This document shows positions 10,700 to 23,300 of a DNA stretch of 64,000 nucleotides, one piece after another. The notes below the pieces were generated by a model, which was not told the origin of the DNA, made no database searches, and saw only the letters and a program-made list of their open reading frames with translations. Position 1 is the stretch's first letter; each line of letters opens with the position of its first letter. The DNA is from Chionoecetes opilio (taxonomy: Eukaryota; Arthropoda; Malacostraca; Decapoda; Majidae). The DNA lies in assembly GCA_016584305.1 (NCBI GenBank), contig JACEEZ010001684.1:48072-112071 (forward strand), read 5' to 3'. The position numbers and the translations under genes were made by a program.

Positions 10700-12690
10700 C
10701 CAAACATACTGTGTAGTCGTTAGGTGGGGGCCCTGAGGGCCCCTTTCCAAGGGGGTTTTAAAAACAGGCGCGGGCAACATGGAAGAAAACAAAAACCCCG
10801 GGAACAAGCTGGGGAACGTTTTGTGAACTGTTGTGTCCAGAAAATTTTGGGGAACCCAATGGTCGGGAACAGGGTTTGCAGCACCGAGGTGGCCGAGGCC
10901 CCCGGGGGGTTGGGCGCCTTCCAAAAAACGCCCATGTTTCACCTGTCCAAAAGGGTTGCAAATTAAAAAACCCATTTTTTTCCAAACATTTTGCCCAAAA
11001 TGGGGAAACCGAAAAATCCCTAAAAAAGTTAATAGGACACAACCTTTTGACAACAAAATTTTTGGAAAGGCCCAAGTTTGGAATTTAAGGGTATCCGGGC
11101 CGTTTCCAGGGCCCTTTACAGGGATTAATTGGGTAACAAAGGGGCCAAGGATTGAAGGTATAGGGTTTTTCTTTAAGCGTCGAATTTCCCCGCAAAAAGG
11201 GACCCTTTTGGAGCGGGGGCTTTTTATCAATTGCCCCGACCTGGGGCCCAAACCCCTCCGGGGAAAAAGGGCCTCCTTACTTAAGGTTTTTCCTTTGGCC
11301 CTTGGCCCTTTTGCTTCCCTAAACGTTGGTTTTGGGGGTTGGAGGGGAGTTTTTCTTAATCTGCCAAAACCCCCGGATGAGCGGTGGGGTTTAAAAATCC
11401 ATATCCCCGGGCCCAAGGGGGGGGCCCCCTTTTAAAGGGGGGCTTATTTTTCTCTTGGGTTACCCCTCCTGAATCAAAGTTTCCCTTCCTTCCTTAAAAC
11501 AGTTTTTTTCCCGGATTGGGAAATCCGGGTGGGGGGGAAAATTCTGTAGGGGAAAAAAATGCCGGGGAAACTTCGGGGGCCCTCACCAGGCCCTTTGCCC
11601 AGGGTTGGGGGGTTTCCTTCTTTTTCTTTTCTTTTTTTCCCCTTCCCTTTTTTTTCCCCTTTTTTCCCTTTCTTTTCCTTCCTTTTTTTTCCCTTCCCCC
11701 CTTTTCCCTCCCTTTTTTTTTTTTCCCTTTTTTTTTTTTTTTTTCCCTTTTTTTTTTTTCCCTTTTCTTTTTTTTCCCTCCCGCGGGGGCGGATGGCAAA
11801 AACATTGAGCGGGTACATGGAAAAAAAGGGGTTTGGGCCACTATCGTAATGATTTCGTTTTCCAGAAATTGTGGAAACTATTCTTTTTTGGTTTACCCCC
11901 CGGTTTCCTGGGAAGTTTGGGCATTCCCGGGGGACGCAGACAGAAGCATTTTATCGTGGCCCAGCAGGGAGGTGGGTTGGGAATCTGGTGTCAATCCCCC
12001 ACGTCGACAGGGGTTGGCCGACAAACTTTTTTGATCGCCTCCTCCCAAATAAATTCGGGCCTTTTTTGGGAAAAACGTCGGGATATTTGCTTCCCTGGCC
12101 GAGGCGGGCGCCCCCAAAAAATAAATTTTCTCCGGTGAGTCGATGAAAAAACCCATTTGTTTCTTTTCCCTTTTTTTTTTTTAACTTTCATTAGTCTAAA
12201 CGTCGATATAGAATACCAATTAATGTTAGGATTACATGAAAATACAAAAGAGATTAGGTAGCTGTATAGGGCCCTAAGGTAACCTGATTTTGATACTGTC
12301 TCTATAGCTACTTTAACCCAGTTTTTTTAAATTTAATTAAATTTGCACCCCCTTTTGTTTCCCTATAAACTTTTTCCGGGGAAACTGGGCCCTTTCCCTA
12401 CCCCAACAAACCCCTGTGCACCCAAAAAAACCTACGATCATCTTCACCCCCCCCATTTTTTAAATCTATTCGAAAAAACGACTACCGGTTTTGCACTAAT
12501 GACTTTAGTTGCTGAGTTTTTTCCCTTAAAATCTATCCTGTGTGTGTGTGAAAAAATTTTTCCCCAAATCTCTTTCCAAAAATTTTCTTATTTAAAAAGG
12601 CCCAATTGACATTTTTGGGTTTTAAATTTTTGTAAAAAATGCTTTTTTTGGACGTTTTTTTTTGGAACGAAAAAAATTCTGAAAAAACTG
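10700..12690. other. Homopolymer-inflated, probably low-quality sequence
   Basis: The stretch is built of long runs of G, C, T and A, with boundaries that look smeared. Where the same style continues past 12727, comparison with a cleaner copy at 18483 onward shows neighbouring bases replaced by run extensions. A poly-pyrimidine tract at 11618-11780 is probably a degraded CT/CCT repeat. Long open frames on both strands here follow from the base bias and should not be called genes. Confidence 0.6.
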
Positions 12691-12879
12691 GTACTTTGTC
12701 AATAAATTTTACTACTACAAATTGTTTCATGTTGGTGCTGCAGGCGGGTTTGGGGGGCCACTGTTTTGTTTGTGCTGGTCATTTCGGACTCCACGTGGGA
12801 GCCCACCCCGTGCCCTTCTTTCCTTGCCCCCCGAGTACTTCCCCATTTTTGTTCGGGGGCAGGTAATTTTGTTTCAGTT

Positions 12880-13105
12880 AAAATTTAAACCCCCCTTGGG
12901 GCCCAGAACGAAATTTTTCCATTGTAATCGGGGGGCCCTTTAGACGTTTTTTTGTGAATAAAATAATGTTTATGGGCTATGCCCTTTTTAGTATCCCTTG
13001 CCCAGGCTAATTTGGTATTTTCAGTTACTTTTTGAAATTTTTATGGTCCACAAGACATTTTTTTATAAGCAAAAAAAAATTTTGGGCGTAAAGGGGGTTT
13101 AAAAA
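12880..13105 (+). mobile_element. TTAA-type MITE (copy in duplicated segment 1)
   Basis: Corresponds to 18620-18860 and 36250-36497: a GGCCTATGACC-like interior and a TTTGGGCGTAAAGGGGG end. Present in both duplicated segments, so the insertion predates the duplication. Confidence 0.6.
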
Positions 13106-14499
13106 ATCGCAAAAAGGTACTATTTTATGGCAAAAAGCTTTCACTTTTCCAAGCATTTGTCGGGTTTATATTCAAAGGGCATCCCCATGGAATATTTTTT
13201 TGCTTTATCCTTTTTTTTTCTGAACAGACCTTCTCCTTTATCCCTTTTTCATCGGGGATTTGTTTCCCTTCCTGGCGCTGAAAATTTACACCCCAAATGC
13301 GGGCCCCGCCGCTGACCCACCCTTTGGTCTTTACTGGTTTTTTTACGCTGCAGTCAGCATCCTTGCTTGGCTTTTACATTCATCTTGTTGGGGAAAACCC
13401 AAAGGAAAGAATATTGGCTAAGCAGGAATTTTGAAGGAAAAACACTAAAGGTTTGTATGACTTTTGTAATATAAAAAGCTCCCTGGGGATTTGAATCCCC
13501 AAAAAATTTTATTTTTTTTTAAACTGGTTCTTTTGGGGGGTAAAAAACTTTTGGGAAAAATGAGGGGGTTAAAATTTTTCCCCGGACCCCTCAACCCCCC
13601 CTCGGGGGGGCCGTTCCATTTGGGGAAACCCCCCAAAAACCGACTGAATTCCTAACCCCTTAATAAGGAGAGATTTCTATGTTTCTTAAGGTCGTTTTTG
13701 GGGTTTAGCTGATTCTGAGCCCTTTTTTCTGTTTTCGGGCGACCCGGGTGGGCCTATCATCGACCTCCGGTTAGTCCCGGCAAATTCAGGGTTTTGGATT
13801 TTCATTATCATGGGGGAAATTTTACTATGAAAGTAATACCTCTTTTCTGTTTTTAGGCCGATAAGAAGACGGGGGACGTCATTTGCATTTAAATGTTCTG
13901 ATATAAAATAAGTATGCCAAAACTACCCAAGTTTTGATGAAATTGGGTACATGTAAATTTCTCGAATTTGGGGGGGGCCCCCTACACCATTTTTATTGTA
14001 ATGTGGTTAAAATTATAAGTTTCATTGCATATATAATAAATAAGATTTACATTTCAAAATACACTCATTTTTTACCATCACCCAAAAAAAAATTTTAAAA
14101 AAAAACTGTCATCAATGCTAATACATGTAATGATAAAAAAAGTTCAAAAAAAGAAAAATTGAAATTTTTAAAAAATTGCATGATAATACGTATACATCAT
14201 AGGAAAAAACATAAAAAAACTGATACTACTCAAATAACTTAATTTTAAAAATAAAAAAAATTAAAAATAAAATTAATAATAAAAAATTTAAAAATAAAAA
14301 TAATAATAATAATACTTTTTAAAAATAATAATAAATAAATAAATAAAAATAATAATAAAATAATAATAATAAAAATAATAATAATAAAATAATAAAAAAA
14401 ATTTTTTAAAAAATTTAAAAAATCCAAAAAAATTTAAAAAAGAAATTTTTAACATTTTAGTTCCAATTTTAAATTTCACTCATCAATTTTCCCTTAAAT

Positions 14500-17330
14500 T
14501 CCCACGTTCGTGCATTAAACGGCGTAGCATTTGCAGAGAGGAGGCAGGAAATCACATGTACGACAGCTGCACCCTTTCCCGGCACCCCGATTTTCACCCC
14601 ATTCGCAAACTCAAATAACCCCGGGGGCAGGGAGGGGGAACAAACTTTAAGGAAAAGGAAAATCCCCCTTTTAAAAAAAAAACCCTTTTGTTCAATTGGG
14701 AGTGTAGGATTGTCTGCAGGCAATGTAGTTTGCGCGTGTCAGAAGCCTTTTCTCCCAAAGGGGACCAGGGAAACCAAAATCGGAAAAAATGTAAGTACGT
14801 CAGTGCTGGGGAACAAAACACATTTTTTCTTGCTCCCCACTCCATCGGGAGCAGCCCAAAACTTTAGGGGGAATCAATGTATCAGCCTCTACGTGGGAAG
14901 GTTTTCTTCGAAATTTGGCCTTTGGGTCTTTGTGTCGTTACAGGGAATACCAAAGTGTAGGCCTCCGGCTCTGGGAGCTTCCTTATTTTTTTTTGTTTTT
15001 AGTCGCAAGCTACAACGAGTTTGAAGGTGTTTCTGCTGGGAAGTGGTCAAAAAAGGGGCCCGGGCGAAAAATAAAACTGTCAGGCCCACTCTTGGTTTTT
15101 TGGGCGAGAGGAGCTCCTTGAAGACATCGTGAGGTGTCTTTGTGTATTTGGGGAATTTTGTTTTCGTTTCTGGGCCCTTTTTTGTCGTGTTTTTGCTTTT
15201 AAAAATTTATCGATATGAAAGGTTTAAAAAAAGGCAAAGACAAATCGACCCTCATGATAGGCCCACCATTTATCGATTTTATGCGCATGATGAGTGGCTT
15301 TAAGATCAGATAAACTTCTGCATCGTGGGCGGTTTTTTTTATGCATTGGGGGCCCGCCCGGCGTCGACAACAATACTCTGCACGAAAGATTTCCCTCGTC
15401 CCCACTTCAGGAAACCGGCAGCCCCCTAGGGGGTTTATCTTTCACTCCTTAATGGCATGCAAACAGACTATTTTTTCTGTCGGGAATAAGAGAACCCCAA
15501 CAGCAATAGCGAGCGCCCGGCACCCCTGACAAACTCATAGTTCCCATCGTCTCCGTAGTTTTTGGGACCAGGTCTGGTCGGTTTTTTGGATGAATTTAAA
15601 AAACCGGGGCCCCGGGAGCTCACGTCCTCTCGCAATTTATGACCTTATCACCCACACGGACTTTTGTTTTCTCCCTCCAGTTCGAGGGAAAGTCTTCAGT
15701 TTCAGTTTTTTCATCGGATCCCAAAAAGACAGTGTTTACGTTTAACAACAGTCCCTGAATGAAGCCCTTTAAAACGCTGCCTTTACCCTTTTCCGCAGAG
15801 CACGGGGATGGTTTATCCTTTAAGCTGTTTGGGACAAGGGGCTGATTAAAAAAACCCCAAATCTTCCCAAATTTTTGGGGCCTTTACTTTTGAAAGGGTT
15901 AGGCCCCCAGTGCAAAATCGATGGAGTATGGAGTTTCCCCCCGTGGTTGGTTTGGGGTCTCAAGCTATACTTCCTGAGAGCTGGGGAGGGTTCGTTTCGC
16001 TTAGGGATGTGGAAGCTTGTGGGAAGCTGTTTGATGTAAATTTTTCTTCATACGAGCGAGATGAGGAGGGCGTGGTTACTAGGGGGTCCAAAGCGGGTTC
16101 CTTCTGGCTCAGGGCCCCAAACCCTCCCTTTCCCTGGCGTTTAATCCTTGATTTTCCTGTTCAAGTGTTTTGGCGGTGAAAAGGGTGGGTTTAATGGCAC
16201 CTCTGATTCGCAACAACAAAAAACCCAGACTTCAGTGCTTCCCCGGTAGGTGGATCGTCTCGTTCCAAGGCATTAAATCTGTGTAGATGGACTGGCATGA
16301 GGCGACTAGTGAGGGGGATCGGCGCGAAAAAGTATTTGAGAGGTCCTCTAGCGCAACCAATAACCTCCCGTCCCTGAACGACAGGCACTTGAGATTGAGA
16401 AGGCATTCCATTTGGTCGAGATACTGCTTTTCAGAACCCAGGGGAGCTCCCCAATATCTCTTCTGCATGGGTGTGAGATCTTCTGAGTACTGGCCGCTCT
16501 TGTATAGATCTCACCCTTGTCAGCACTGCGTTCATGCACGCCTTCTGAGTGCAGTGGCCCGGGTCCCGGAGAGGTCCTGGGGGAAGAGTTGTGGAAATTG
16601 CATCAAACCTCAACATCAGGATGGCCAGGCCGGTAGTGATGTGGTATTCAACCCCGTGTGTATCCCTTTAAACCGCCAAAATTTCCACAAGAGCTGCTGA
16701 CGTGTATATGTCCATTCAATGGCACATATGGTTCGTTCCGCTTCCATCGATCGTCTTGCCAAGGGCGTGAAAGGGCAGCAAATGCGATGGCAGAACGCCT
16801 TCTCTGAGGAACCAGTTTGTGTTTCCCGTCGACTGCTGAATCTTCATTGCGCGACTATACAGATCCAGATCAAAGGGGTTTTGATGGGTTCTTCTCAGGG
16901 CCAACCACGTAGGAAGAGATGCCCTGTATCAACATCAGAACTGTGTGCAGCGTCCGTAGTCGGTCGGTGATCTCTTTGAAAGTGGGCAAAAACCTCTGTG
17001 TTTTTCTGACAACGATTGTGACAGGAAACGTGTTAACAGCAGAGACTTCGTTGCAGCCCAAGTTGGCATCACTTCTTCCTTAACTGAAATTCGCATCCCT
17101 CTTGATCCGTTCTGTCACTGACAGAAAAGAGGTCTCAGGATTTTGGGAACTTTGATGTAGAGCCTGATCTTGCTGCTCGCCAATACTTTGGTTTTCCTCA
17201 TTCTCGCCAGGTCAGTCAACTGGGGGTTTCAAAAACTGCTGTCGTCAGTAGCGAGGTAGTTCGCAAGGCCCAGTGCGAGTGAAGTCTGTTTTTTGCAAGA
17301 TGTTTCCTCAGTCCAAGCTGGTAGACTCAA
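14500..17330 (-). pseudogene. PIN/FEN-like transposon protein remnant, copy 1
   Basis: Heavily frameshifted minus-strand coding remnant, parallel to 20560-23300. From N to C: VLMLIQGISSYVVG (near 16940), LYSRAMKIQQSTGNTNWF (near 16840), a YTSAALVEILA segment near 16690, then LPPGPLRD, a DQMECLLNL helix, and a LPGKHWKSG-like block at about 16250. These parallel the N-terminal half of the family seen intact-in-order at 48928-50160. The C-terminal half keeps a TDV remnant near 14800. No function can remain. Assignment rests on copy 2 and on the family order. Confidence 0.5.
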
Positions 17331-17504
17331 AATCGTATTGGCTTTAATTTGATGATTTGCTCTTCTATGTACCTTTTACCAAAGACTACTCTATACTGGA
17401 CTTGCTACTATTTTGGGCCTATTGCCAGTGGAGGCCAGTTTTTGCGATTCCTGACATTTCGAACATCACTCCCATTTCCTTCCTATGATTTTTCAGTACA
17501 AAAG

Positions 17505-18062
17505 ATATACCGTTTTCGTCCCATGTTTGTTCTATAATATTATCAAATAAAAAACTGGGAAAATACACTAATGAAATGCCATTATGAGAGAGTGAAAAAA
17601 ATATGCATGAACTTATTTAATATTCACTTAAACTCTTCGCCATTTAATATTTTGCGAAAAAACATTTTACATGAACGTACAAAAGAAGCGGACTTTTTAT
17701 TAGCTCAATATATTTCGTTTTCTGATAATTAATTAGAACCATACATAAATTAGCGATAACTAAATAAATAACCTCAATAGCGGGAAAAATACCCGTTTGA
17801 TGATGTTATTTATTAATTAACGCTAAATTATGCATGTTCTAATTCATTTATCAGAAAACAAAATGTATCAACGGAAAGCTAATAAATGTCGATTCTAATG
17901 ATATGTTGCATGTAAAAAGTTTTCACGCAGAATATTAAAAGGCAAAGAGTTTAAGTGAATATTAAGGTCATGCATATTTCTTCAGAGTCTCATAATGGCA
18001 TTTCTTTAGTGTATTTTACAGTTTTTTATTTGATAATATTATAGAACAATAATTTACGAAGA
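17505..18062. mobile_element. Fold-back (palindromic) MITE, full copy
   Basis: The two halves are reverse complements about a centre near 17795. The outer sequence GTTCTATAATATTATCAAAT at the left reappears inverted at the right end, as do TTCATTTATCAGAAAAC-like and CTCTTCGCCATTTAATATTT-like blocks. Relatives lie at 18063-18470, 29980-30330 and 57121-57718. No coding sequence. Confidence 0.85.
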
Positions 18063-18470
18063 TAACAGTGTATCATTTATACTGATAAACCATAGTCTAC
18101 TGTATCCATGGAACACTTTTTTAGTTACCGATCCGATTGATGATGTTATTTTTTTAGTTAACGCTAATTTATGCAAGGTAAAAATTCATTTATCAGAAAA
18201 CGAAGTATATCAATGGAAATCTAATGAAAATCCACTTCTATTGATATGTTTCATCAAAAATGTTTTCTCGCAAAATATTAAAATGGCGAAGAGTTAAAGT
18301 GATATTCATATTGTTCATGCATGATATTCATGATGTTCATGCATATTTCTTCACTCTCTTATAATGGCATTTCTTTACTGTATTTTACTGTTTTTTATTT
18401 GATAATATTATAGAACAAACATTTACGAAGATAACAGTGTATCATTTATACTGATAAACTATAGGAAGGG
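18063..18470. mobile_element. Fold-back MITE, half copy
   Basis: Repeats the right half of the element at 17505-18062, from TTGATGATGTTATTT to TTTGATAATATTATAGAACA and ACTGATAAACTATAG, after a short remnant of the centre. Probably a deletion product or a second insertion of the same family. Confidence 0.75.
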
Positions 18471-18619
18471 AGATGGGAGTGATGTTTGAAAATGTCAGGA
18501 TCGAAAACTGCCTCCCCTGGTCATGGCGGCCGGCCGGGCACGAGTAGCAAGTCCNTATGGCCCCACCCCCCCCCCCAGTACTTCCCCACCAGTGTTCGGG
18601 GGCGGGTAAGTTGTCGTCA

Positions 18620-18860
18620 TTTTAAAATCCTTAACCCCCTTGGGGGCCCGAACGTAATTTCCATTGTAAATCTGGGTACCTTTTAGACGATTTTTTGTGA
18701 ATATAATTAATAGTTTATAGCTATGACCTGTTTAGTATCCTTGTCCACTGGCTAATTTGGTATATTCAGTTACTTTTTGTAATTGTAATGGCTCCACAAG
18801 ACATTTTTTTTTTATAGCAAAAGAAAGATCTGGGCGTGAAGGGGTTAAAATCGCACAAAG
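18620..18860 (+). mobile_element. TTAA-type MITE (copy in duplicated segment 2)
   Basis: Shares ATGACCTGTTTAGTATCC, GCTAATTTGGTATATTCAGT and GATCTGGGCGTGAAGGGGTT with the complete element at 36250-36497. Confidence 0.7.
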
Positions 18861-19059
18861 GTACTATTTATGGCACAATGCTTTCACATTTCCAAGCATT
18901 TGTCAGTTTTTATTCTAAGGCATGCCCATGGAAATCTTTATGCTTATCATTCTTTTTTCTTCTTCTGAACAGACCTTCTCCGTATCCCCTTTCATCGGGG
19001 AATGTTGTTTGCCTTCCTGGCGCTGCAATTCTACAGCCCAATGCTGGCCGCGCTGACAC

Positions 19060-19612
19060 AGCCTGGTCTTTACTGGTTCTACGCTGCAGCCCAGCATCCT
19101 TGCTGTGGCTTTTACATTCAGCTTTGTTGAGGAAACCAAAGGAAAGAATATTGGCTAATGCAGGAATTTGAAGGAAGAAACATTAATAGTGTTTGTATGA
19201 CATGTCATATAAACAGCTCCCGTGGGATTTGAATGCCAAAACTGATTTTATTGGTTTAACGGGTTCATTTGTGGTCAAACTATTGGAAAATGATGGGGTT
19301 CAAATTTTCCGACCCCTCAACCACCTTCTGGGGGGACCCCCTCCAGACCCGACTGAATTCCTAACTCCTCTAATAATGGACAGATTTCTATGATTTTTAA
19401 GGTCGTTTTGGGGGTTTTTAGCTGATGCTGAGTCCATTTGTCATTTTTTTCGAGGCGACCGGAAGTGCCTATCATCGACCTCCGGTTATGTCAATGGCCC
19501 AAATCAGGGTTAGTATCGTCATTATCATGGGAGACAAAGAACTCACCTATGCATGGAATACCTCTTTTTCATGTTTTTGAGCACGATAAGGACGACTGGT
19601 GTCTATTTTGCA
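19060..19612. repeat. Dispersed repeat block (also inverted at 27620-28905)
   Basis: Runs from GGTTCTACGCTGCAGCCCAG through TTTGTATGACATGTCATATA to GGACGACTGGTGTC. The same block lies inverted at 27620-28905, where another transposon splits it, and in copy 1 at about 13340-13880. It contains the palindrome TATGACATGTCATA. Confidence 0.7.
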
Positions 19613-19792
19613 TTCAAAAATGTTCTGATAAAAGATAAAGTATTGCCAAGGACTACCCAAGGGTGATGAATATTGGTGTACATGTAATTGCTCGAATTAG
19701 CCCATACACCATTTGTATCTGTAGTGTGGATTAGTATTATAAGTTTCATTGCCATATAAATAAATAAGATTGACATTTTCAAAATACACAGT

Positions 19793-20210
19793 CATTTTTT
19801 TTTTTTTTTTTTTTTACCTTGTAGCCTATAGCGTCTGTATGGTGATCTATGTCAATGGAGCGTCTTGATGTCGTCGATCTCGCCCGAATGTATGTTTTAT
19901 AGTGGACACTGTGGGTCTCAGGTGAAGGTTCAATTTTTGTGATGTGTTTCAGATCTTCAGTTCAGGCGTTTTACAGCCCTAGAGGTCCACCCGTCACCAC
20001 TCGCAATCGGCAGACAGGTATATGCTGCAAGTAGGTTGCTCGGCCACTCGACACAGGTTTTGATAGTTGCTTCTTGATGAAAACTTAACTCGGGACCTTC
20101 TGCTCCCCTACAGGCTCTTGAAAGAGTGCCCCCGGCAGGGGATTCGACTCGGGACATTGAGTTCAGCACTCCAAGACGCTAACCACTCGGCCACGGGCCT
20201 CCCCAATTTA
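19793..20210 (-). mobile_element. tRNA-headed SINE, full copy
   Basis: The minus strand begins GGGGAGGCCCGTGGCCGAGT, GGTTAGCGTCTTGGAGTGCT (box A) and has GTCCCGAGTCGAATCCCCTG (box B). It ends with TACAGACGCTATAGGCTACA and a run of A's (T's at 19797-19817 on the plus strand). The head resembles a class II (Ser/Leu-type) tRNA. Copy 1 of the duplication has only CATTTTTTACCATC at the equivalent site near 14066-14084, so this is a filled site beside an empty one. Confidence 0.85.
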
Positions 20211-20559
20211 TTACCATCACAAATAAAACTATCAACAAAAAACTGTTACAAGGCAATGCTAATACATGTAATGAAAAAAATAAGCGTTCCAAAAGAAGAA
20301 AGTACAATTAAATTGCATGATAATACGTATACATCATAGGTCATAAACATACAATACTGATACTTACTACTACGAATAATAATAAATAATAAAATTAAAA
20401 TAAGAATAATAATAACCATGAAAATAATAATCGATAATAATAATAATAATATAAATGATATTTTTGCAACATTACAGTTCGATATTTAGACGACTACACT
20501 AAATCAGTCATTCATCAATGCCATCTTATCACATCATCCCTGATCACGTTCGTTGCATG

Positions 20560-23300
20560 CACCGGGTAGCATTTGCAGAGAGGAAGTCAGAAAATCACAT
20601 TGCTACGATCACCCTCGCCACCTTCCTGGCACCCTGATGGCAGCCACATTCGTCAGCTCAACCAACGCCCGAGGGGCAGGCAGGGGAGACATCTCACAGG
20701 AACTTGAAATCCGTCCCTTACATGCCAGCCTTCGTTGTGTTTCAATTGGAGGAAGGGTTCGGACAATTGGTGGTGTAGGACTTGTATCGCATGGCAATGT
20801 AGTTTGCGAAGTGTCAGAAAAGCCTTTGCTTCAAAGGCGACCACGGGAAACCAGGTCGAGAAAAAGTGGTGTGATGAATACGTCAGTGTATGGGAACAAA
20901 ACACATATTCGTGCTCCACACTCTCATCTGTAGCAGCAAAGACTTGATGAGGAAGCAATGTATCAGCCTCTTCGTGGGAATGGGTTTTCGTCGAAAATCT
21001 TGGCCTTGATCTTAAGGTCGTAAGCTACAACGAGCTATGAAGGTGTTACTGCTGGAGAAGTGTCAGAAGGGCCTGGGCGAACATAGCTGTCAGGCTATCT
21101 TGGTTGTTTGAGTCAGAGAGGCGCTCCTTGAAGACAGCGTGAGCTCAGTATTGTGGATTTGGAAATTATGGGAAAAGTTACTGCCCTCTTCATTGTCGTG
21201 TCTTGCTCTTCAAAGGTTGATCGAGTATAACGAGTCAAAGATTACTCGACCTCATGATAGCCGAAACAAATCATCGATTCGATGCGCTTGATGAAATGCG
21301 TCTTGAAGATCAGATAGCTTCATGCACTGTGGGCGTTTTTTTCATGCATTGGAGCACAGCCATGGCGCGACAACAAGTACTCTCACGAAAGATCCATCGT
21401 CACTACATAGGAGCAGGTGCAGCTTGTAGGGGTTGATCTTTCACTCCTTCAATGGCATGCCATTCAGGACTGGCTCTTGCTGTCGCGGATATACAGAGAC
21501 CATCACAATAGCACATAAGCGAGCGCGGCACCACTGAATCTATAGTCTCCGATCGTCTCCTCTAGTTTTGGCACAGGTCTGGTCGGCTTCCTTGGGACAT
21601 GCATTAAAAAAATCGGTCCCAGCAGAAGCTCACGCTTCCTCTCGCAACTGATGGACCTTATCACCCACACGACTTTCGTTTTCTCCATCCAGTTCGAGAA
21701 CGTTCAGTTTCAGTTTTTTATTCTGATCCCAAACTGACAGTGTTGACGTCGGCAACAGTTTCTCTCATTGACTGTCTTGAAGCGCTGCGTCCCTTCTCCG
21801 AAAAAGCACCGTGATGTATCCTTCATAGCTGCTGGTACAAGAGCTGATGAACACCACACTCTTCAATGAACCTTGACTTTTCCCCCGAAAGATTACCTGC
21901 ACCAGTGCAAACTCGATGGAGTTATGGAGTTTCAGTGCGTTGATTCGGGATATCACAGCTATACTTCCTGAGAGCTGGTAGTGTTAGTTCGCTTAGAGGG
22001 GGAAGTGGAAGCTTGTGGGAAGATGTAGATTAATTCTTCTTCATACGAGCGAGATTGAGGAGTCGTGGTTACTAGGCGGTCCAAAGCTGCTTCCTCTTGG
22101 CTCAGGCCAACCATCCCTCAATGGCGCTTCAATCCCTTGATCTCCTGTTCAAGTGTTTGGTCGGTGAACAGGTGGGTGAATGGCCACCTTGACTTCGCAA
22201 CAACAAAGTCTCCAGAACTTCAGTGCTTCCCAGGTAAGCTGGATCGTCTCGTTCCAAGGCATTCATCTTTGCTAGATGGACTAGCATGAGGCGAGCATAG
22301 TTGAGGAGATCGTGCGTGCTGAGAAGTCTTTGATGAGGCTCCCTAGCGCAGCCAATACCTTCCCCAGTCACCCGAACGCCAGGCCATTGATGAGATGAGA
22401 AGGCATTCCACTTGTTCGAGATAATGCATCATAAACTCAGCAAGCTCCCCAATAATCTTCTGCATGTGGTGTGAGATCTTCTGAGTAGCTGGCCTGCATT
22501 CTAGTTATAGATCTCACCCTCGTCAGCACTTGCGTTTCATGCGACGCCTTCTTGAGTGTAGTGGACTGTTCACGGATAGCGTCCTGGTGGAAGAGTTCGG
22601 AAGAGTTGGGAAACTGCATCGAACCTCAAACATTCAGGATGGCCAGGCACGGTAGTGAGTGCCGTGGTATCTCAAACTCTTCTGGTATGTCCTTACTGCC
22701 AAAATTTCAACGTAGAGCGCTGACGTGTATATTCCACATTCAATGGCACATATGTCGTTTCCGCTTCCATTCGATTCGTCTGCCCAAGGGGCGTTGTAAG
22801 GCAGCAAATGCGATGTTGCAGAAAACGGCCTGCTCTGAGGATCCAGTTTGTGTTTCCTGTCGGGATGCTGAATCTTCATTGAGCAAACTATACAGATCCA
22901 GATCAAGCGTTATGATGGTCTTCTCTCAGGGGCCAACCACGTAGGAAGAGATGCCCTGTGCTCAACATCAGAACTGTGTGTAGCGTCGCGTAGTCGGTTC
23001 GGTGATCTCGTGAGGAGTGAGCAATAACCTAGGTTTTGTCTGACAACGATTGTGACAGGATCGTGTTACAGCAGAGGATTCGTTTGCAGCCCAAGTTGGC
23101 ATCACTTCTTCCTAACTGACTCGCATCCTCTTGAATCCGTTCTTGTCACTGACAGAAAGAGGTCTCAGGATTTTGGAACTTTGATGTAGAGCTTGATCTG
23201 CTTGCTCGTGAATACTTTGGTTCTCCGCATTTCGCCAGGTCAGTCCAACTAGGGTTCAAAACACTGCTGTCGTCAGTAGCGTGGTAGTTCGCAAGTGTCC
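20560..23300 (-). pseudogene. PIN/FEN-like transposon protein remnant, copy 2
   Basis: Minus-strand, frameshifted. N to C: ECGIYTSALYVEILAV (near 22715), LNYARLMLVHLAKMNALERD (near 22280), then DDPAYLGSTEVLE; GMVGLSQEEAALDRLVTTTP (near 22100); LHNSIEFALVQVIFRGK (near 21910); SHEEADTLL (about 20960-20935); and YTDVFIT (near 20890). HEEAD and TDV correspond to HEEADTRML and VDTDVVAIL in the copy at 42946-45875. They also match the acidic metal-ligand pattern expected of PIN/FEN-like nucleases. The G-C-D-T-T-S motif is not found and may be lost. The real N terminus may be the zinc-binding remnant at 26880-27530, displaced by inserted sequence. Family assignment is good; the exact boundaries are not. 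Confidence 0.6.

Larger units (their letters stand above)
12727..17381. repeat. Duplicated ~4.7-kb segment, copy 1
   Basis: It aligns collinearly with 18483-23410: a shared GTACTTCCCCA block at the start, a TTAA-MITE, a GCTGCAGTCAGCATCC block, an AT-rich stretch, CGGCGTAGCATTTGCAGAGA near 14520, and the GCTCTTCTATGTACC end. This copy has inflated homopolymers and lacks the SINE present in copy 2. Its right edge is cut by fold-back MITEs. Confidence 0.85.

Noticed and set aside
10685..11841. ORFs of 114-243 codons on both strands
   Set aside because: Homopolymer-inflated sequence of doubtful quality; Lys/Gly- and Phe/Pro-rich frames mirror each other.
20123..20206. tRNA-Ser/Leu-like gene
   Set aside because: It continues into a SINE body with an A-rich tail, and the same head recurs at 34146. 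It is a SINE promoter, not a tRNA gene.
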